DNA from: Aliirhizobium wenxiniae
GTDB lineage: Bacteria; Pseudomonadota; Alphaproteobacteria; Rhizobiales; Rhizobiaceae
Length of the DNA stretch: 64,000 bases
Direction: 5' to 3'
Assembly (NCBI RefSeq): GCF_019511445.1
Contig: NZ_JAEUAN010000008.1
Coordinates: 1 to 64,000, forward strand
Shown here piece after piece: positions 46,701 to 50,319 of this stretch. The stretch's first letter is position 1. Each line of letters starts with the position of its first letter. The translations under genes were made by a program, and so were the position numbers. Under the pieces are notes generated by a model. The model saw only the letters and a list, made by a program, of their open reading frames with translations, had not been told where the DNA came from and ran no database searches.

Positions 46701-48820
46701 GAAGCATCAATGTTGTCGAGGACACCATATTCAATGGTCGCCTGCCGGTCTCAACCGATGCGGATGGTGATGCGCTAACCTACAGCCTCGGCAATCAGGC
46801 GAACCATGGAACGGTATCGATCAATGCCGATGGCACATATCGTTACGTGCCTGCCGCAGACTTCAGCGGCACCGATAGCTTCACCTACCGGGTGAGCGAC
46901 GGCACAGCGACAGTTACCTGTACGATTTCGATCATTGTCGCTCCGGTCAACGACCCGCCGCGTGGTGAAGACGCCGCCTTGACGACGGCAGAAGATACGG
47001 TGGCGACAGGCCGCCTCCCGATTGCCATCGACCCCGAAGGTAGTCCGGTCACCTACGGCCTTGGCGCTGCCCCATCGCGGGGTACGGTAACGATCAACCC
47101 GGATGGTACATATCGTTATGTCCCGAACCGGAATTTCAGCGGTACCGACACGTTCTCCTATACGGTGAGCGACGGCACGGCGACTTCGACCTACACCGCG
47201 ACGGTTACCGTAACTGCGGTCAACGACGCGCCGCTTGCCTCGGATACGTCGATCTCCGCCACATCCGGCGTGACATCAACCGGCTCCCTCCCCCAAGCCA
47301 TTGATCCGGAAGGTGATGCGGTGACCTATGGGCTCGGTAGCCAGGCGAGCCACGGCACCGTGACGATCAATCCCGATGGCTCTTACAGCTATCGTCCGGC
47401 TGCGGGTTACAGCGGCAGCGACAGCTTCACCTACACGGTCAGCGATGGGCGGGCGACATCGACCTATACCGTGACAGTCTCAGTCGGCGCCGGAAATCGG
47501 CCACCTGCGGGATCCGATGCCAATGTCACAGCCTTCGAGGACACGACGCTCAACAGCCGTTTGCCGGTTGCGACAGATGGGGATGGTGACACGCTGACCT
47601 ATGGTCTCGGCGCTCCAGCCATTCATGGCACGGTCACCGTCAATGCGGATGGCACTTACAGCTATATCCCGGCGCTGAACTTCAACGGCACGGATACCTT
47701 CACCTATACCGTCAGCGACGGCCGTTCGACATCCACATACACCATCATCATCACGGTCGAGCCGGTCAACGATCCACCGGTCTCCTCAGGCACGTCCATC
47801 TCCGTGACCGAAGGAACGTCGATCTCGGGCAACCTGCCGCCTGCGCTCGATCCGGAAGGGCAACCGATCACCTATGGTCTCGGTACCGGTCCGCAGCACG
47901 GCACCGTCACGATCAACCCAGACGGCACCTATACCTATACGCCAGCAACCGGATATAGCGGGTCTGACAGTTTCAGCTTCACGGTAAGCGACGGCACCAA
48001 TACCGCAACCTACACCGTTACAATCACGGTGGATCCGGTTGAAGGCCCGCAGGAACCGCGTCCGCCGCTCGAAGTGGATCCGCCGCCGCCAGTTGTTTTC
48101 GAACCAAACGACCCTTGGCAGCCGCCGTCCGTTTCGGAGAGCATTTCTGCCGGATCCACGTCACCGATATCCTCGATCATGGACGATCTGGACGGGATTG
48201 CCGACCTGACGGCGCAAGGCCCGATCGTTAATGTCGTCAACTCCATCCGCTCGCTGAATGGTGTGGGTTACCTGCCGGAAGAAGGTGCTGTCATCCACGC
48301 CGCAAACCAGATCGGCGATTGGGTCGAGAGCGGGCGTATCATCGACGATCTCACCGCCGGTTTCTTCAAGGGCGGCTCGAACATCCATCTGGCGCGCGAA
48401 GGCGCGGAAAGCACCTGGTTCCAGATCGATACGATGGTCTATAACGACTATCTCTACATCATGCCGTCGTCGCAGGGAGAGGTGGAAAATGCTGCCTTCG
48501 GTGTCACGCTGGCGGACGGAAGACCACTGCCGGACTGGCTGAAGCCGACCCGACAGGGCCTCGTCATCGGCCGTCCACCGGCAGGCCTCGAATTTATCGA
48601 TCTGCGTGTCCACGGCAGCTCATCGGACGGTGTGATCTCTGACACGATCCGTATCGATCTCCACACCGGTGCGATCGTCGATCACATCAGCGACCGGCGA
48701 ACCGATATCGGCCCTGGGCTTTTCTCGGACCATTTGCTTGCAGCAACAGACCTTTATGGCGATGAAATGTTCACGCTCGGTCAGGCGCTTCAGCAATGGA
48801 GCGAATTGCCCGATCGCTGA
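22754..48820 (+). CDS. Giant DUF4347 / cadherin-like repeat surface protein
   Basis: One uninterrupted frame of 8688 residues, roughly 0.87 MDa. No classical signal peptide is seen. Order: basic start, LEQRIAFDAAG at 36-46, acidic linker, DUF4347 domain about 103-270, beta-propeller-like region about 272-530, SdrD-type B domain about 533-640, jelly-roll-like segment to about 830, then repeats to 8429: alternating LTGTLANINAYL-type domains (968-3140), cadherin and ten He_PIG-like domains (about 3344-6552), and 17 VCBS-like units of about 91 residues (6877-8429). The tail (8430-8688) has a proline-rich linker and a folded region with a CADG-like end. DxDGD calcium-site motifs recur throughout. 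RTX nonapeptides are not seen. Probably an adhesin or biofilm matrix protein exported by the divergent TolC/HlyD/M50 set. Confidence 0.93.
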   Translation: MNEHFTRPEKSSPAGKKAGKSKRGAQDKFSSMLMELEQRIAFDAAGAATVDHTQDEHSTKSGDAADAHPAAEASDRDSDALSKALSAVPEAGSEPAQPAIESVKQVVVVDSSVPDYETLLQDIDGDFEVIVLEEGRDGVEQLAEALSHMEDVEQVHIISHGDEGRLYLGSAELTIESMAGDYADELQSLRSSLTNDADILIYGCDFARGELGQNAARMMGYMTGADIAASTDSTGNAALGGDWDLEYRAGYITASVLPSLDAQREYAELLNVQANVGNGALLVVSGRTLYSVDVATGKATAITTAPATIGGVTLSDTLNSLAVDQANGLVYYTDSNAANTNRALFAYDFISNTHILIDNDLTNNGTGLSVTVGDRGVGSGAATFYQGSLYLGIENINAAGDDQIWRITFSGNGRTIASASTFGSAVTGTNDWGDFAIDTTNNYLLSINGAAATITRYNLSTGAVVSSFTNPAGTSFAQGGGDINGNTYVVGQSLQQINVNTGAAIGSAIAITTNGTTAIGTIADGARWVPPTGSIGDQIYDDNNTNGTFDTGDVGIANVTVQLIDDVNGNGVADVGERVLATDTTGADGKYLFTGVLPGQYVVRVTDSNGVLGTAAATTSTAQSIALATIGAANLAADVGYNAYAPVVDLNSGTTPSQIINNGGNPGSTGWTVGGSAGAVNSGGFAWTGDNTTGTLTQSGISGWNNGSAPSGAAQLTFEMGWNNGILLGLPNDTTIASTVDVSIGGVVYARITTGTVNGNANTATITYLNGASGSPSTVAASTSGSWTRTGITINLPNTVAATGNLVFSFSSVGSGLVTGNDDIFIDNVSALTNVDASPGVNYTTTYTENGAGVSIGSTLTDVRDIDSTNIRSATIVLTNAQAGDLLALGTLPSGITGSIDTSVSGQITVTLTGSATKANYAAAIRAITFFNSGDDPSTTPRVINVTVNDGGLTSAVATSTINVVAVNDAPVNTLPASGWTTNEDTSVALSGLSIADIDVGSGTMTVTLNVATGTITAATSANVGVQGGGTGTITLTGTLANINAYLASASSLVYVPVADANGTVVLTMTTSDGGGTGTGGAQTDVDTRNITINPVNDAPVIDLDSSAAGTGYSIGYTENAAGVAIANTNNSVTDVDNANIASATIVITNGQAGDVLAANGALPAGITASYNASTYTLTLTGSATKAAYQTALAQILYSSTSDNPTIGGTVTGRTISVTVNDGALASNTAVTSVAVTAVNDAPVNTLPAAGWTTNEDTNVALTGLSITDLDAANGTMTVTLGVASGTLTATSGGSVTIGGSGTATLTLTGTLANINAYLASASAPIYVPVADANGAVTLTMTTSDGGNTGTGGTQTDVDTRSINITPVNDAPTLDLDTGSNGTGYTTSYTENGAGVAITGASSLISDVDNANMTSMTISIANGQAGDILSWAGMPAGINATYNSTAFLLTLTGSATRADYQAALQAIRYSSSSENPSTIARTITVVTNDGAANSNTAVATVNVIAVNDAPVNTVPGTQTVQEDVLTAITGLSVTDVDNTNVTVTLTVANGILSPSASAGTVTGVGTGTVTISGTQTQVNTVLASLRYQGNADYNGTDTLTMVTSDGSLSDTDTVAITVTPVSDTAPDTVTTNEDTPISFNVITGTNGASADNFENSGRTLTAVTQPPAGQGSVTFNADGTITYTPAANFNGTATFTYTVTSGGVTETENVTVNVTAVNDAPVNTLPASGWATNEDTNVALTGLSIADVDAGTGTMTVQLSVTSGTLTATSGGGVTISGSGGTITLTGTLANINAYLASAAAPIYVPVANASGSVTLTMTTNDGGNTGGTALTDVDTRPITIAAVNDAPVNTLPPTYSTAEDTSVGLTGIQISDVDAASGTMTVTLGVNSGILTASAAGSVTVAGSGTGTITLTGTLANINAFLASASRPTFTPVGDFNGAVTLTMTTSDGGNTGSGGTLTDVDTSTITVTPVNDAPVLDLDASGAGTGFTTTYTENGTGIAIVDTDVLITDVDNTTMSSATITITNPVAGDTLSIAGTLPSGLSFTYSNFTLTLTGTATRADYQTALQQIRYSSTSDDPGSTARTISISVSDGTAASNTAVATVSVIPVNDPPVNTLPTSYTTAEDTPLAISGLSVADPDAGTVSMTVSIGVNAGTISAAAAGGVTVSGSGTGTITLTGTLANINAYLAAGATQPVYTPLADFNGPVTLTMTSSDGTLTDTDSRTITVTAVADIANDTASTNEDTAANIDVNANDTFENGTHQITAINGSSIVANGVVTVANGTVRLNANGTLTFTPTADYNGTTSFTYTVTSGGVTENATVTVTVNPVNDAPVNTVPGAQTTAEDAPLAISGISVADVDGGTLTTTVSVTNGALSVTAGGGATISNNGTGTVTIAGTAAQINAALAGLSYTPTADYNGSAQLTVVTNDGTLNDTDGIAITVTPVADIANDTVTTNEDTAVIINVNGNDSFENGAHQITAINGTLVAVNGTVTVANGTARLNSDGTITFTPAANYNGQTSFTYTVTSGGVTETATVTVNVTAVNDAPVNTVPGAQTIAEDGTITFSSAGGNAITVADVDNGTLTVTLTVTNGAFSLSGISGLTFTAGDGTSDATMTFSGTTAAINAALAGATYVPTRDYNGSAQITLTTSDGALSDVDTIGVTVTPVADITNDSVSTDEDVAVTIPVLVNDTFNNPGRAITAINGTSIAVGGTVAVANGAVQLTAGGQLVFTPTLDYNGVTTFQYTVTSGGVTETGTVTVAVASINTPPVNTIPANYTTLEDAGLGLTGLSISDADAGTGTVSVTLAVDSGTLAAANAGGVTVTGSGNNQIVLSGTISAINAYLAGASRPTFTPAANSVASVTLTMTTNDNGNTGGPALTDIDTSTITITSVNDAPSGADKTITLTEDGSYTFTAADFGFTDANDNPANTLSAVIITTLPTNGTLTLGGVAVTANQVINAANIGSLVFTPAANANGAAYANFTFQVRDNGGTANGGANTDPTPNTITLNVTAVNDAPVNTLPGSFTTNEDTTLALTGISITDVDAGSSNVSVTLSVGSGTLSATTGGGVTVTGSGSAITLTGTVANINAFLAGSSRPTYTPVANANGAVTLTMVTNDGGNTGTGGALSDSDTSTINIAPVNDAPVGSNVAISTNEDTLFSGTLPVATDVDGDTLTYSAGSLGPSHGVVTINANGTYTYAPAANFNGTDTFRYRVSDGTTSVEYTVTVNVNAVNDAPVAANDSAQTAANSNVSANVLTNDSDVDGDTLTVSQVNGVSGNVGVAIAGSNGGTFTIGANGAAVFNPGTAFVNLAAGQTRTSSVTYQVSDGNGGTATATFTVTVTGINDAPVSTPIANQSSNDAQTVSFNVSGNFSDPDAGDTLTYSATGLPPGLSISAAGVITGTINRSASVNGPYSVTVTATDSLGAQTSRSFNWAVANPAPIANNDALATTENAALNGSVFANNGSGVDSDPDGDPITVSAVGGSGAGVGTAVAGSNGGTFTINADGTYAFNPGTSFDNLAAGQTRTTTVTYTISDGQGGTATATVTVTVTGQNDAPNAVNDTFTTNEDTPVTFDVRANDSDVDGGTLTVTAINGTAISVGNPVTITSGTVTAGVVSLNANGTLTFTPAANYNGAPSFTYTVSDGQGGATTATVNGTVNPVQDAPIATNDTFTTPEDTAITFDVRTNDSDADNDPLTVSQINGLAITSGGSVAVTGGSVRLNANGTLTFTPAANYFGSPSFTYTISDGQGGSATATVNGTVTPVQDAPVTTDDTFSTAEDTAVTINVLTNDSDPDGDALTITRINATAISVGGTVSVTGGTVTLNANGTLTFTPAANYNGSPSFTYTVSDGNGGTATATVSGTVTPVNDAPVAANDTFSTSEDTATTFDVRTNDNDVESDALTVTQINGTAIVTGATVSVTGGTVTLNADGTLTFTPAANYNGSPSFTYTISDGNGGTATATVNGTVTPVNDVPVAANDTFTTPEDSAITFDVRANDTDADGDALTVTAINGTAIAIGQSVAITGGSIRLDADGRLSFTPNANFNGDVSFTYTVSDGTASANATVIGTVTPVNDAPVSSNISISTSEDTLLSGTLTATDVDGDTITFAAGTTAPANGTLVINANGTYTYQPNTNFNGTDTFSFVVTDGKGGRNEYTATVTVSAVNDTPIGTPLPDRAANDGANVNFDVSGFFSDADNDALTYSQTGLPAGLSISTAGVITGTIDRNASQGGNNGVYTITITVSDGNGGTIQQSFALTISNPAPITVNDSVTTPEDTAVTINVLANDSDPDGDPLSVVSATAAHGTVTILADGEISYLPDADYNGTDTITYTISDGNGGTATGTVTVTITPVNDDPVGSPIADRTRNDGDTDSLDLSAFFTDPEGGTLTYAIDPDSPLPSGLTLTGATIGGRIAADASGPTGETVYRIRVIATDPSGGTAVVEFNYTVLNIPPIARDDAVTTPEDTPVNINILANDSDPDGDAAEVIRVNNEVLELNGDPIQTTHGSVRLIEDANGNQVLRFTPAADYNGKESFTYSISDGNGGVATATVTVTVTPVNDTPTPTQPIPDRVRADGQSFTYDVADFFNDPDGDTLTYTISGLPAGLQYDAATGLIYGNISNQASQGGPANDGVYTITIVASDGANATATQTFELTITNPGPTANNDTATVAEDGSVTFNPITGAGTTSGAAGRDVDPDGDTLTITAASAGNGVVTRNADGTLTYTPAANFNGVDTIVYTISDGNGGVSTATVRVSVTPVNDAPTSSPIPDQYDSDSQAVSYDVRPYFSDIDNDTLTFSAIGLPPGLTMDAAGLISGTLAANASNNDPYTVTITASDGNGGTTTRNITWIVTNLPPKAFDDTLIVNENTSGSGNVLTNDRDPDGDTLSVDQVEGVAGNVGIAVAGSNGGTFIINANGTYTFNPGTDFDDMSAGDPPRTTTITYRVSDGTNYDTATITVTVNGVNDDPTADTIPDYTRADGQSLTSHPLHLGTFFQDVDANDTLTFTQTGLPQGLSMAADGTVTGTIANNASQGGLNGTGVYAVTVTASDGTGGTISETFTFTVTNPAPVAVNDTVETAEDTPVTFNPITGAGTTSGTASADTDPDGDTLSIDPAFPPVAGNGTVVVNADGTLTYTPNANYNGTDTIVYRITDGQGGYSTGIITVSVDAENDPPISSDIASMERNDGDTISLNISGNFVDPEGEALTFTATGLPPGLSIDPVTGIISGRIDPDASGPTGTRNFLVRITATDPDGASTFEEFTYTIKNVAPNAENDAVSTDEDTPVDIDILANDTDPDGDTDTVILVEGVNLTVGGPAVMTPNGSVQLILNEDGREVLRFTPNANFNGTESFTYTIGDRNGGSDTATVTVTVNPVNDAPVATPIPDRTQVDGSAFSLDVRPYFSDVDGQALTITVGALPPGLTYDPATGLISGTLAANASQGSPYTITVTASDGSLSVSDSFVFTVTNPAPDAENDIVNTDEDTPVTFNPITGAGTESGAAGADSDPDNDPLTITQINGQPIAIGQTIAVAGGSVTLNNATGSLTFSPTENFNGTVGFTYRIDDGNGGFSDASVTINIAAENDPPVIDLNGSDTGTDSSASFTEGSAPVLIVSPDAIVADIEGGIISLDIDLGGFTDEGSEVIHLNGAVDIVYGTASSGTISFGGTTFFFDYDGADSLHFENAAGSSVPMSEASTSALLRAIQYENRSDNLTAGTRTLTISVTDDGDETASATATVIVGAVNDPPVANDDTATTGENTPITNGPSVLANDTDAENNTLAVSAVGGTGAGVGTAVAGSNGGTFTIRANGTYDFNPGTQFDDLQVGETRTTSVTYTVSDGNGGTSIGTLTITVTGENDAPVGGAFTINVDEDAQATGDLPVTDADGDPLTYAIATQPANGTITIGTDGRYTYIPAANFAGNDTFTYTVNDGRTTVTFTVNVVVANVEDPPEGEIPNKAFDDADDVTLDVSQFFTDADGDDLTFIATGLPDGLTMSADGTITGTLESDASQGGTDGVYTITVTVDDGQPGGAITRTFTITVFNPAPIAQNDAITTGENTPATGSVFINNGSGADTDPDGDTIIVSAVNGNATGVGTAVAGTAGGTFTIGTNGAYTFNPGTDFDNLAAGQIRITSVTYTISDGQGGTSTATFTVTVTGANDAPIGANGTIEVTEDTPYSGTLPVATDAEGQTLTYAAGTQPTNGRVVVNPNGTFTYTPNPNYAGADSFTYTVSDGTATVTYTITVDVDAVNDAPALGNDSFTVNEDGSTIIDVLANDSDVDNDTLTITEINGQAIAVNGTVAVTGGTITLNANGTLTFTATPNFNGPLTFTYTVSDGSTTSTATVSGQVTSINDVPVAEGDTATTDENTPIDGNVIIGSDSDADGDTLTVVAVGGNQNGVGATLAGSGGGTFVILADGSYTFNPGSAFQDLQLGESRVSTITYTISDGNGGTDTATLTVTVTGVNDAPTAPTLPPRADLDGAAVDVDLAAGFADVDGDTLTYTITGLPTGLSYNAATGRITGTISPSASGPTGTRAFAVTMTASDGNGGTVERAFTWTITNPAPDAQNDTFSIDEGDTLTGNVLVNNGNGADTDEDPLTVSLVNGPASGTLTLNADGTFTYVPNAFFNGTDSFTYQVADGSGGFDTAIVTINIGAVNDAPVPADDIFAIDEDGSTVIDVLANDSDPDADALTVTAINGQAISAGNPVTVSGGTVSLNADGTLTFTAAANYNGTPSFSYTVSDGAISRDAIVSGTVRAINDAPVNTLPGSFNGSEDTDLTLTGISITDVDAGNSQITVTLGVNAGSLIAFSGGNVTVSDGGTGLITLTGTVANINAWLAGPTAPIYRPVADSSAAVTLTMTTNDRGNTGAGGQLTATSTAMIMIAPVNDAPVASDQRITTAEDTPIAGTIPATDVDGDPLSYAITAQPANGRVTIDASGAYLYTPGTNFNGTDTFTVTISDGQGGTTTATVTIDVSPVNDAPIGSDGSITVTEDTAYPGQLPAATDPEGMPVTYGVGSQPQHGTLTINANGSYTYTPAANYNGADSFTYTVSDGTATSTYTIAITVTAVNDAPIASGASITLNEDTPFDGQLPAATDAEGDDVTYELVTGTANGTVVVNDDGSYRYVPNANYNGSDSFTFRVTDGTNFNIYTVNITVNPVNDAPVASDVTVEIDEDTPIINGTLPPATDAENNPVTYSAATQPQHGTLIVNANGTYTYRPATNYNGTDTFTYTVSDGAASNTYTVTIIIDPVNDAPIASDTAISVAEDEPYDGQLPPASDVEGNDVTYALAAAPTNGTIVLNSDGSYTYTPNLDFSGSDMFTYTVSDGEGGSNTYEVIVTVGPENDPPIAENADVTTNEDTPIVNGTLPQATDPENQPITYGLGRGALNGTVTVNPNGTYSYTPATNFNGTDSFTYTVSDGAATSTYTVTITVNPVNDAPTASDTAITVTEDTPFNGQLPPATDVEGNPITYVLGTGPTNGTLTFNANGSYTYTPAANYNGPDSFTYTVTDGPGTSAVYTVTIDVDPVNDAPVGRNDAVTAIEDTPFDGTLPPATDVEGDPLTYVIGRNATNGTVTVNTDGTYRYVPNPNFFGTDTFTYTVSDGSASSAAYTVTITVTAENDAPIGSNTSISVTEDVPASGTLPRATDPEGQPVSYGLGTTLPAHGTVVVNSDGTYTYTPAANYNGADTFTYTVSDGSVSATYTVTVTVSAVNDAPVGRNDEVTINEDTVLNGTLPVATDVDGDPLTYAKGSDPSHGSLTVNANGTYTYIPDANFNGADSFIYTVTDGTATRSYTVTITVNAVNDAPVGSNGTIRTGEDTPFDGRLPLATDPDGDALFYGLGQQAENGTVTINLDGTYTYTPNADFNGIDRFTYTVSDGRIERSYTITVTVDAQNDPPVGEDFEVTINEDGSASGPLPGATDVDGDRLSYGLGEQAKNGMATVNEDGSYTYVPNANFNGTDTFTYTVSDGVVTVTYTVTVTVRPVNDIPVGSNGSINVVEDTIFNGRLPVSTDADGDALTYSLGNQANHGTVSINADGTYRYVPAADFSGTDSFTYRVSDGTATVTCTISIIVAPVNDPPRGEDAALTTAEDTVATGRLPIAIDPEGSPVTYGLGAAPSRGTVTINPDGTYRYVPNRNFSGTDTFSYTVSDGTATSTYTATVTVTAVNDAPLASDTSISATSGVTSTGSLPQAIDPEGDAVTYGLGSQASHGTVTINPDGSYSYRPAAGYSGSDSFTYTVSDGRATSTYTVTVSVGAGNRPPAGSDANVTAFEDTTLNSRLPVATDGDGDTLTYGLGAPAIHGTVTVNADGTYSYIPALNFNGTDTFTYTVSDGRSTSTYTIIITVEPVNDPPVSSGTSISVTEGTSISGNLPPALDPEGQPITYGLGTGPQHGTVTINPDGTYTYTPATGYSGSDSFSFTVSDGTNTATYTVTITVDPVEGPQEPRPPLEVDPPPPVVFEPNDPWQPPSVSESISAGSTSPISSIMDDLDGIADLTAQGPIVNVVNSIRSLNGVGYLPEEGAVIHAANQIGDWVESGRIIDDLTAGFFKGGSNIHLAREGAESTWFQIDTMVYNDYLYIMPSSQGEVENAAFGVTLADGRPLPDWLKPTRQGLVIGRPPAGLEFIDLRVHGSSSDGVISDTIRIDLHTGAIVDHISDRRTDIGPGLFSDHLLAATDLYGDEMFTLGQALQQWSELPDR
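23060..23563 (+). other. DUF4347 domain within the giant gene
   Basis: Residues about 103-270 match DUF4347: VVVVDSSVPDYETLL, HIISHGDEG with His160-Gly161, LIYGCDFARG with Cys204, and TGADIAASTDSTGN followed by GGDWDLEY. The spacing of an SHG motif and a later GC motif recalls the His-Cys dyad of caspase-like peptidases. Cys204 is one of only two cysteines I noticed in the whole protein. Confidence 0.75.
25655..32173 (+). repeat. Repeat array I (TLANINAYL-type domains)
   Basis: Residues 968-3140 alternate two domain kinds. Seven copies carry the signature GT(L/I/V)(A/S)xINAxLA followed by a hydrophobic strand; between them are domains with a YTENGxGV start and an LTGSATKADY-like segment, and shorter VADIANDT-type units. 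NDAPVNTLP recurs at the junctions. Confidence 0.8.
32783..42410 (+). repeat. Repeat array II (cadherin and He_PIG-like domains)
   Basis: Residues about 3344-6552 mix cadherin-like units (EDT, then NDSDxDGDxLTV, then FTPAANYNG and FTYTVSDGNGG) with ten He_PIG-like units. The latter show an IPDR-type start, FFxDxDxDxLTY, LPxGLSxxxxTGxIxGxI and a NPAPxAxND end. Confidence 0.75.
43382..48028 (+). repeat. Repeat array III (17 VCBS-like units)
   Basis: Residues 6877-8425 are 17 tandem units averaging about 91 residues. Each begins NDxPxxS, then EDT, LPxATDxxGxxxTYxLG, GTVTINxDGTYxYxPxxNFNG and DxFTYTVSDGxxxxTYTVTITV. Copies differ by many substitutions, so the array is old rather than recently amplified. 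Confidence 0.85.
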
Positions 48821-48843
48821 TGTACTTCTCTGAAAACCACATT

Positions 48844-48873
48844 CGACCCGCCGGTATTGAAACTGGCGGGTCG
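48844..48873. terminator. Bidirectional terminator hairpin after the giant gene
   Basis: CGACCCGCCGGT at 48844-48855 pairs with ACTGGCGGGTCG at 48862-48873 (11 Watson-Crick pairs and one G-T) across a 6-base loop. It sits between the convergent giant gene and cytochrome c gene. Confidence 0.65.
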
Positions 48874-48883
48874 CGATAGGCTA

Positions 48884-50317
48884 TCATGCCGAGAGAGCCG
48901 GCTTGGTCTTGCGGCGTGACCGGTACCAGATTAGGCTGGCCAGCAGGAGCGCAACCGCCGTAACACCCGCACCGATGCCGATACGCGCCATCTGGACCAT
49001 GTTGGATTTTGGCCCGCCTTCGCGGATCACCTGAACATCTTCAGGCGTTACCGTCAGCTTATCGTTGCCATACTGCGCCAACAGATAGTTGGAAAGCGAG
49101 GCGACTTCGACATTGGTCAGCTGTACGACGGCATTCGTCTGGTCGCCGAAGGGCGGCATGAAGACATGCTCGTCTTCGGTATGACGATCGACGCCGTTGA
49201 GGATCGCCGAGATGACGTTGATCGAGTTGTCACCGGCCGTCGCGGCATTGTGGAACAGGCTCGGATAATAACCGTCCCTGGTGCCCTGGGCGTTATAACC
49301 GTGGCAGGAGGCGCAATTGGCTGCAAAGATCTGCGCACCGGCGTGATCGCCCTTCAGGCCGTCTGCATAGTCCTTGCCGCGGAAGGCAGCCATGTCGTTG
49401 CCGGGAGCGCCCTTGTCGAAGCGGGTTGCTCCGGTCGTCCCGGCGGCATTTGCAGATGGGACGCTGCGGACATAGGTGGCGATGGCGTTGAGATCCGCAT
49501 CGGTCAGGTGCTGGAAGGAATAGCTGATGGCTTCCGCCATGCTGCCTGCCGCCTGCGCCTTGTTTTCCAGCTTGCCTGTCTTCAGGTAGGTGACGAGTTC
49601 TGCCTGCGTCCACGAGCCGATGCCATGCACCGGATCGTTGGTGATATCGGGCGCATACCAGGCGCCGATCTGGCCGCCGGTCAGGTTGAGGCTCTTCTGT
49701 TCCTGCATGAAGATGCCGCGTGGCGTGTGGCAGGTGCTGCAATGGGCAGCCCCTTCGGCGAGATATTTTCCGCGGTTCCACTCGGCAGACTGGCCTGGAT
49801 CATCCTTGTGCACTTCGTTCGGACGGAACAGCATGTTCCAGCTCATCATCGAGGCGCGGAAGTTCATTGGGAAGGGAAGATTTGTCTCCGGCGACTTTTC
49901 ATCCACTGGCTGAACGCCCTGCATGAAATAGGCGTAAAGCGCATGAATGTCCTCATCCGTCATGTTGGAATAGGACACATAAGGCATGGCGGGGTAGAGA
50001 TTGGCGCCGTCGCCACGGATCCCCTTGCGCACCGCATCCGAAAACTGGGCTTCGGTATAATTGCCGATGCCGAATTCCTTCGAAGGGGTGATATTGGTCG
50101 ACACGATAGTGCCGACCGGGGAGGCCATGGGCAGACCACCCGCCATCGGCTTGCCGCCCTCATGGTTGGTGTGACAGGCGACACAGTCGGAAGCGGTCGC
50201 GAGATAACGGCCCTTTTCGATCAGCTCCTTGGAAAATTCCTGGGCCGATGCCGTGATTGGTGCTGTGGCGGCAAGAACCAGCGGTGCCGCGAGGGCAAAT
50301 GATTTTACGGTCTTCAT
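48884..50317 (-). CDS. Triheme cytochrome c subunit of membrane dehydrogenase
   Basis: 477 residues from ATG 50317, with a Sec signal (MKTVKSFALAAPLVLAA, cleavage near ASA-Q) and three CxxCH heme sites: CVACH (45-49), CSTCH (193-197) and CASCH (335-339). A membrane anchor lies near residues 446-465, followed by a basic tail. This is the cytochrome subunit of three-subunit alcohol/sugar dehydrogenases, passing electrons from the FAD subunit to ubiquinone or an oxidase in the periplasm. The flavoprotein gene stop is two bases upstream; a GTG at 50323 is an alternative start. It is the last gene of the operon. Confidence 0.92.
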   Translation of the reverse strand: MKTVKSFALAAPLVLAATAPITASAQEFSKELIEKGRYLATASDCVACHTNHEGGKPMAGGLPMASPVGTIVSTNITPSKEFGIGNYTEAQFSDAVRKGIRGDGANLYPAMPYVSYSNMTDEDIHALYAYFMQGVQPVDEKSPETNLPFPMNFRASMMSWNMLFRPNEVHKDDPGQSAEWNRGKYLAEGAAHCSTCHTPRGIFMQEQKSLNLTGGQIGAWYAPDITNDPVHGIGSWTQAELVTYLKTGKLENKAQAAGSMAEAISYSFQHLTDADLNAIATYVRSVPSANAAGTTGATRFDKGAPGNDMAAFRGKDYADGLKGDHAGAQIFAANCASCHGYNAQGTRDGYYPSLFHNAATAGDNSINVISAILNGVDRHTEDEHVFMPPFGDQTNAVVQLTNVEVASLSNYLLAQYGNDKLTVTPEDVQVIREGGPKSNMVQMARIGIGAGVTAVALLLASLIWYRSRRKTKPALSA

Positions 50318-50319
50318 GA

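Noticed and set aside
25655..48028. Regular DNA repeats considered as CRISPR or satellite DNA
   Set aside because: Periods follow protein domains (about 91 residues and longer), copies are diverged, and one reading frame continues without interruption.
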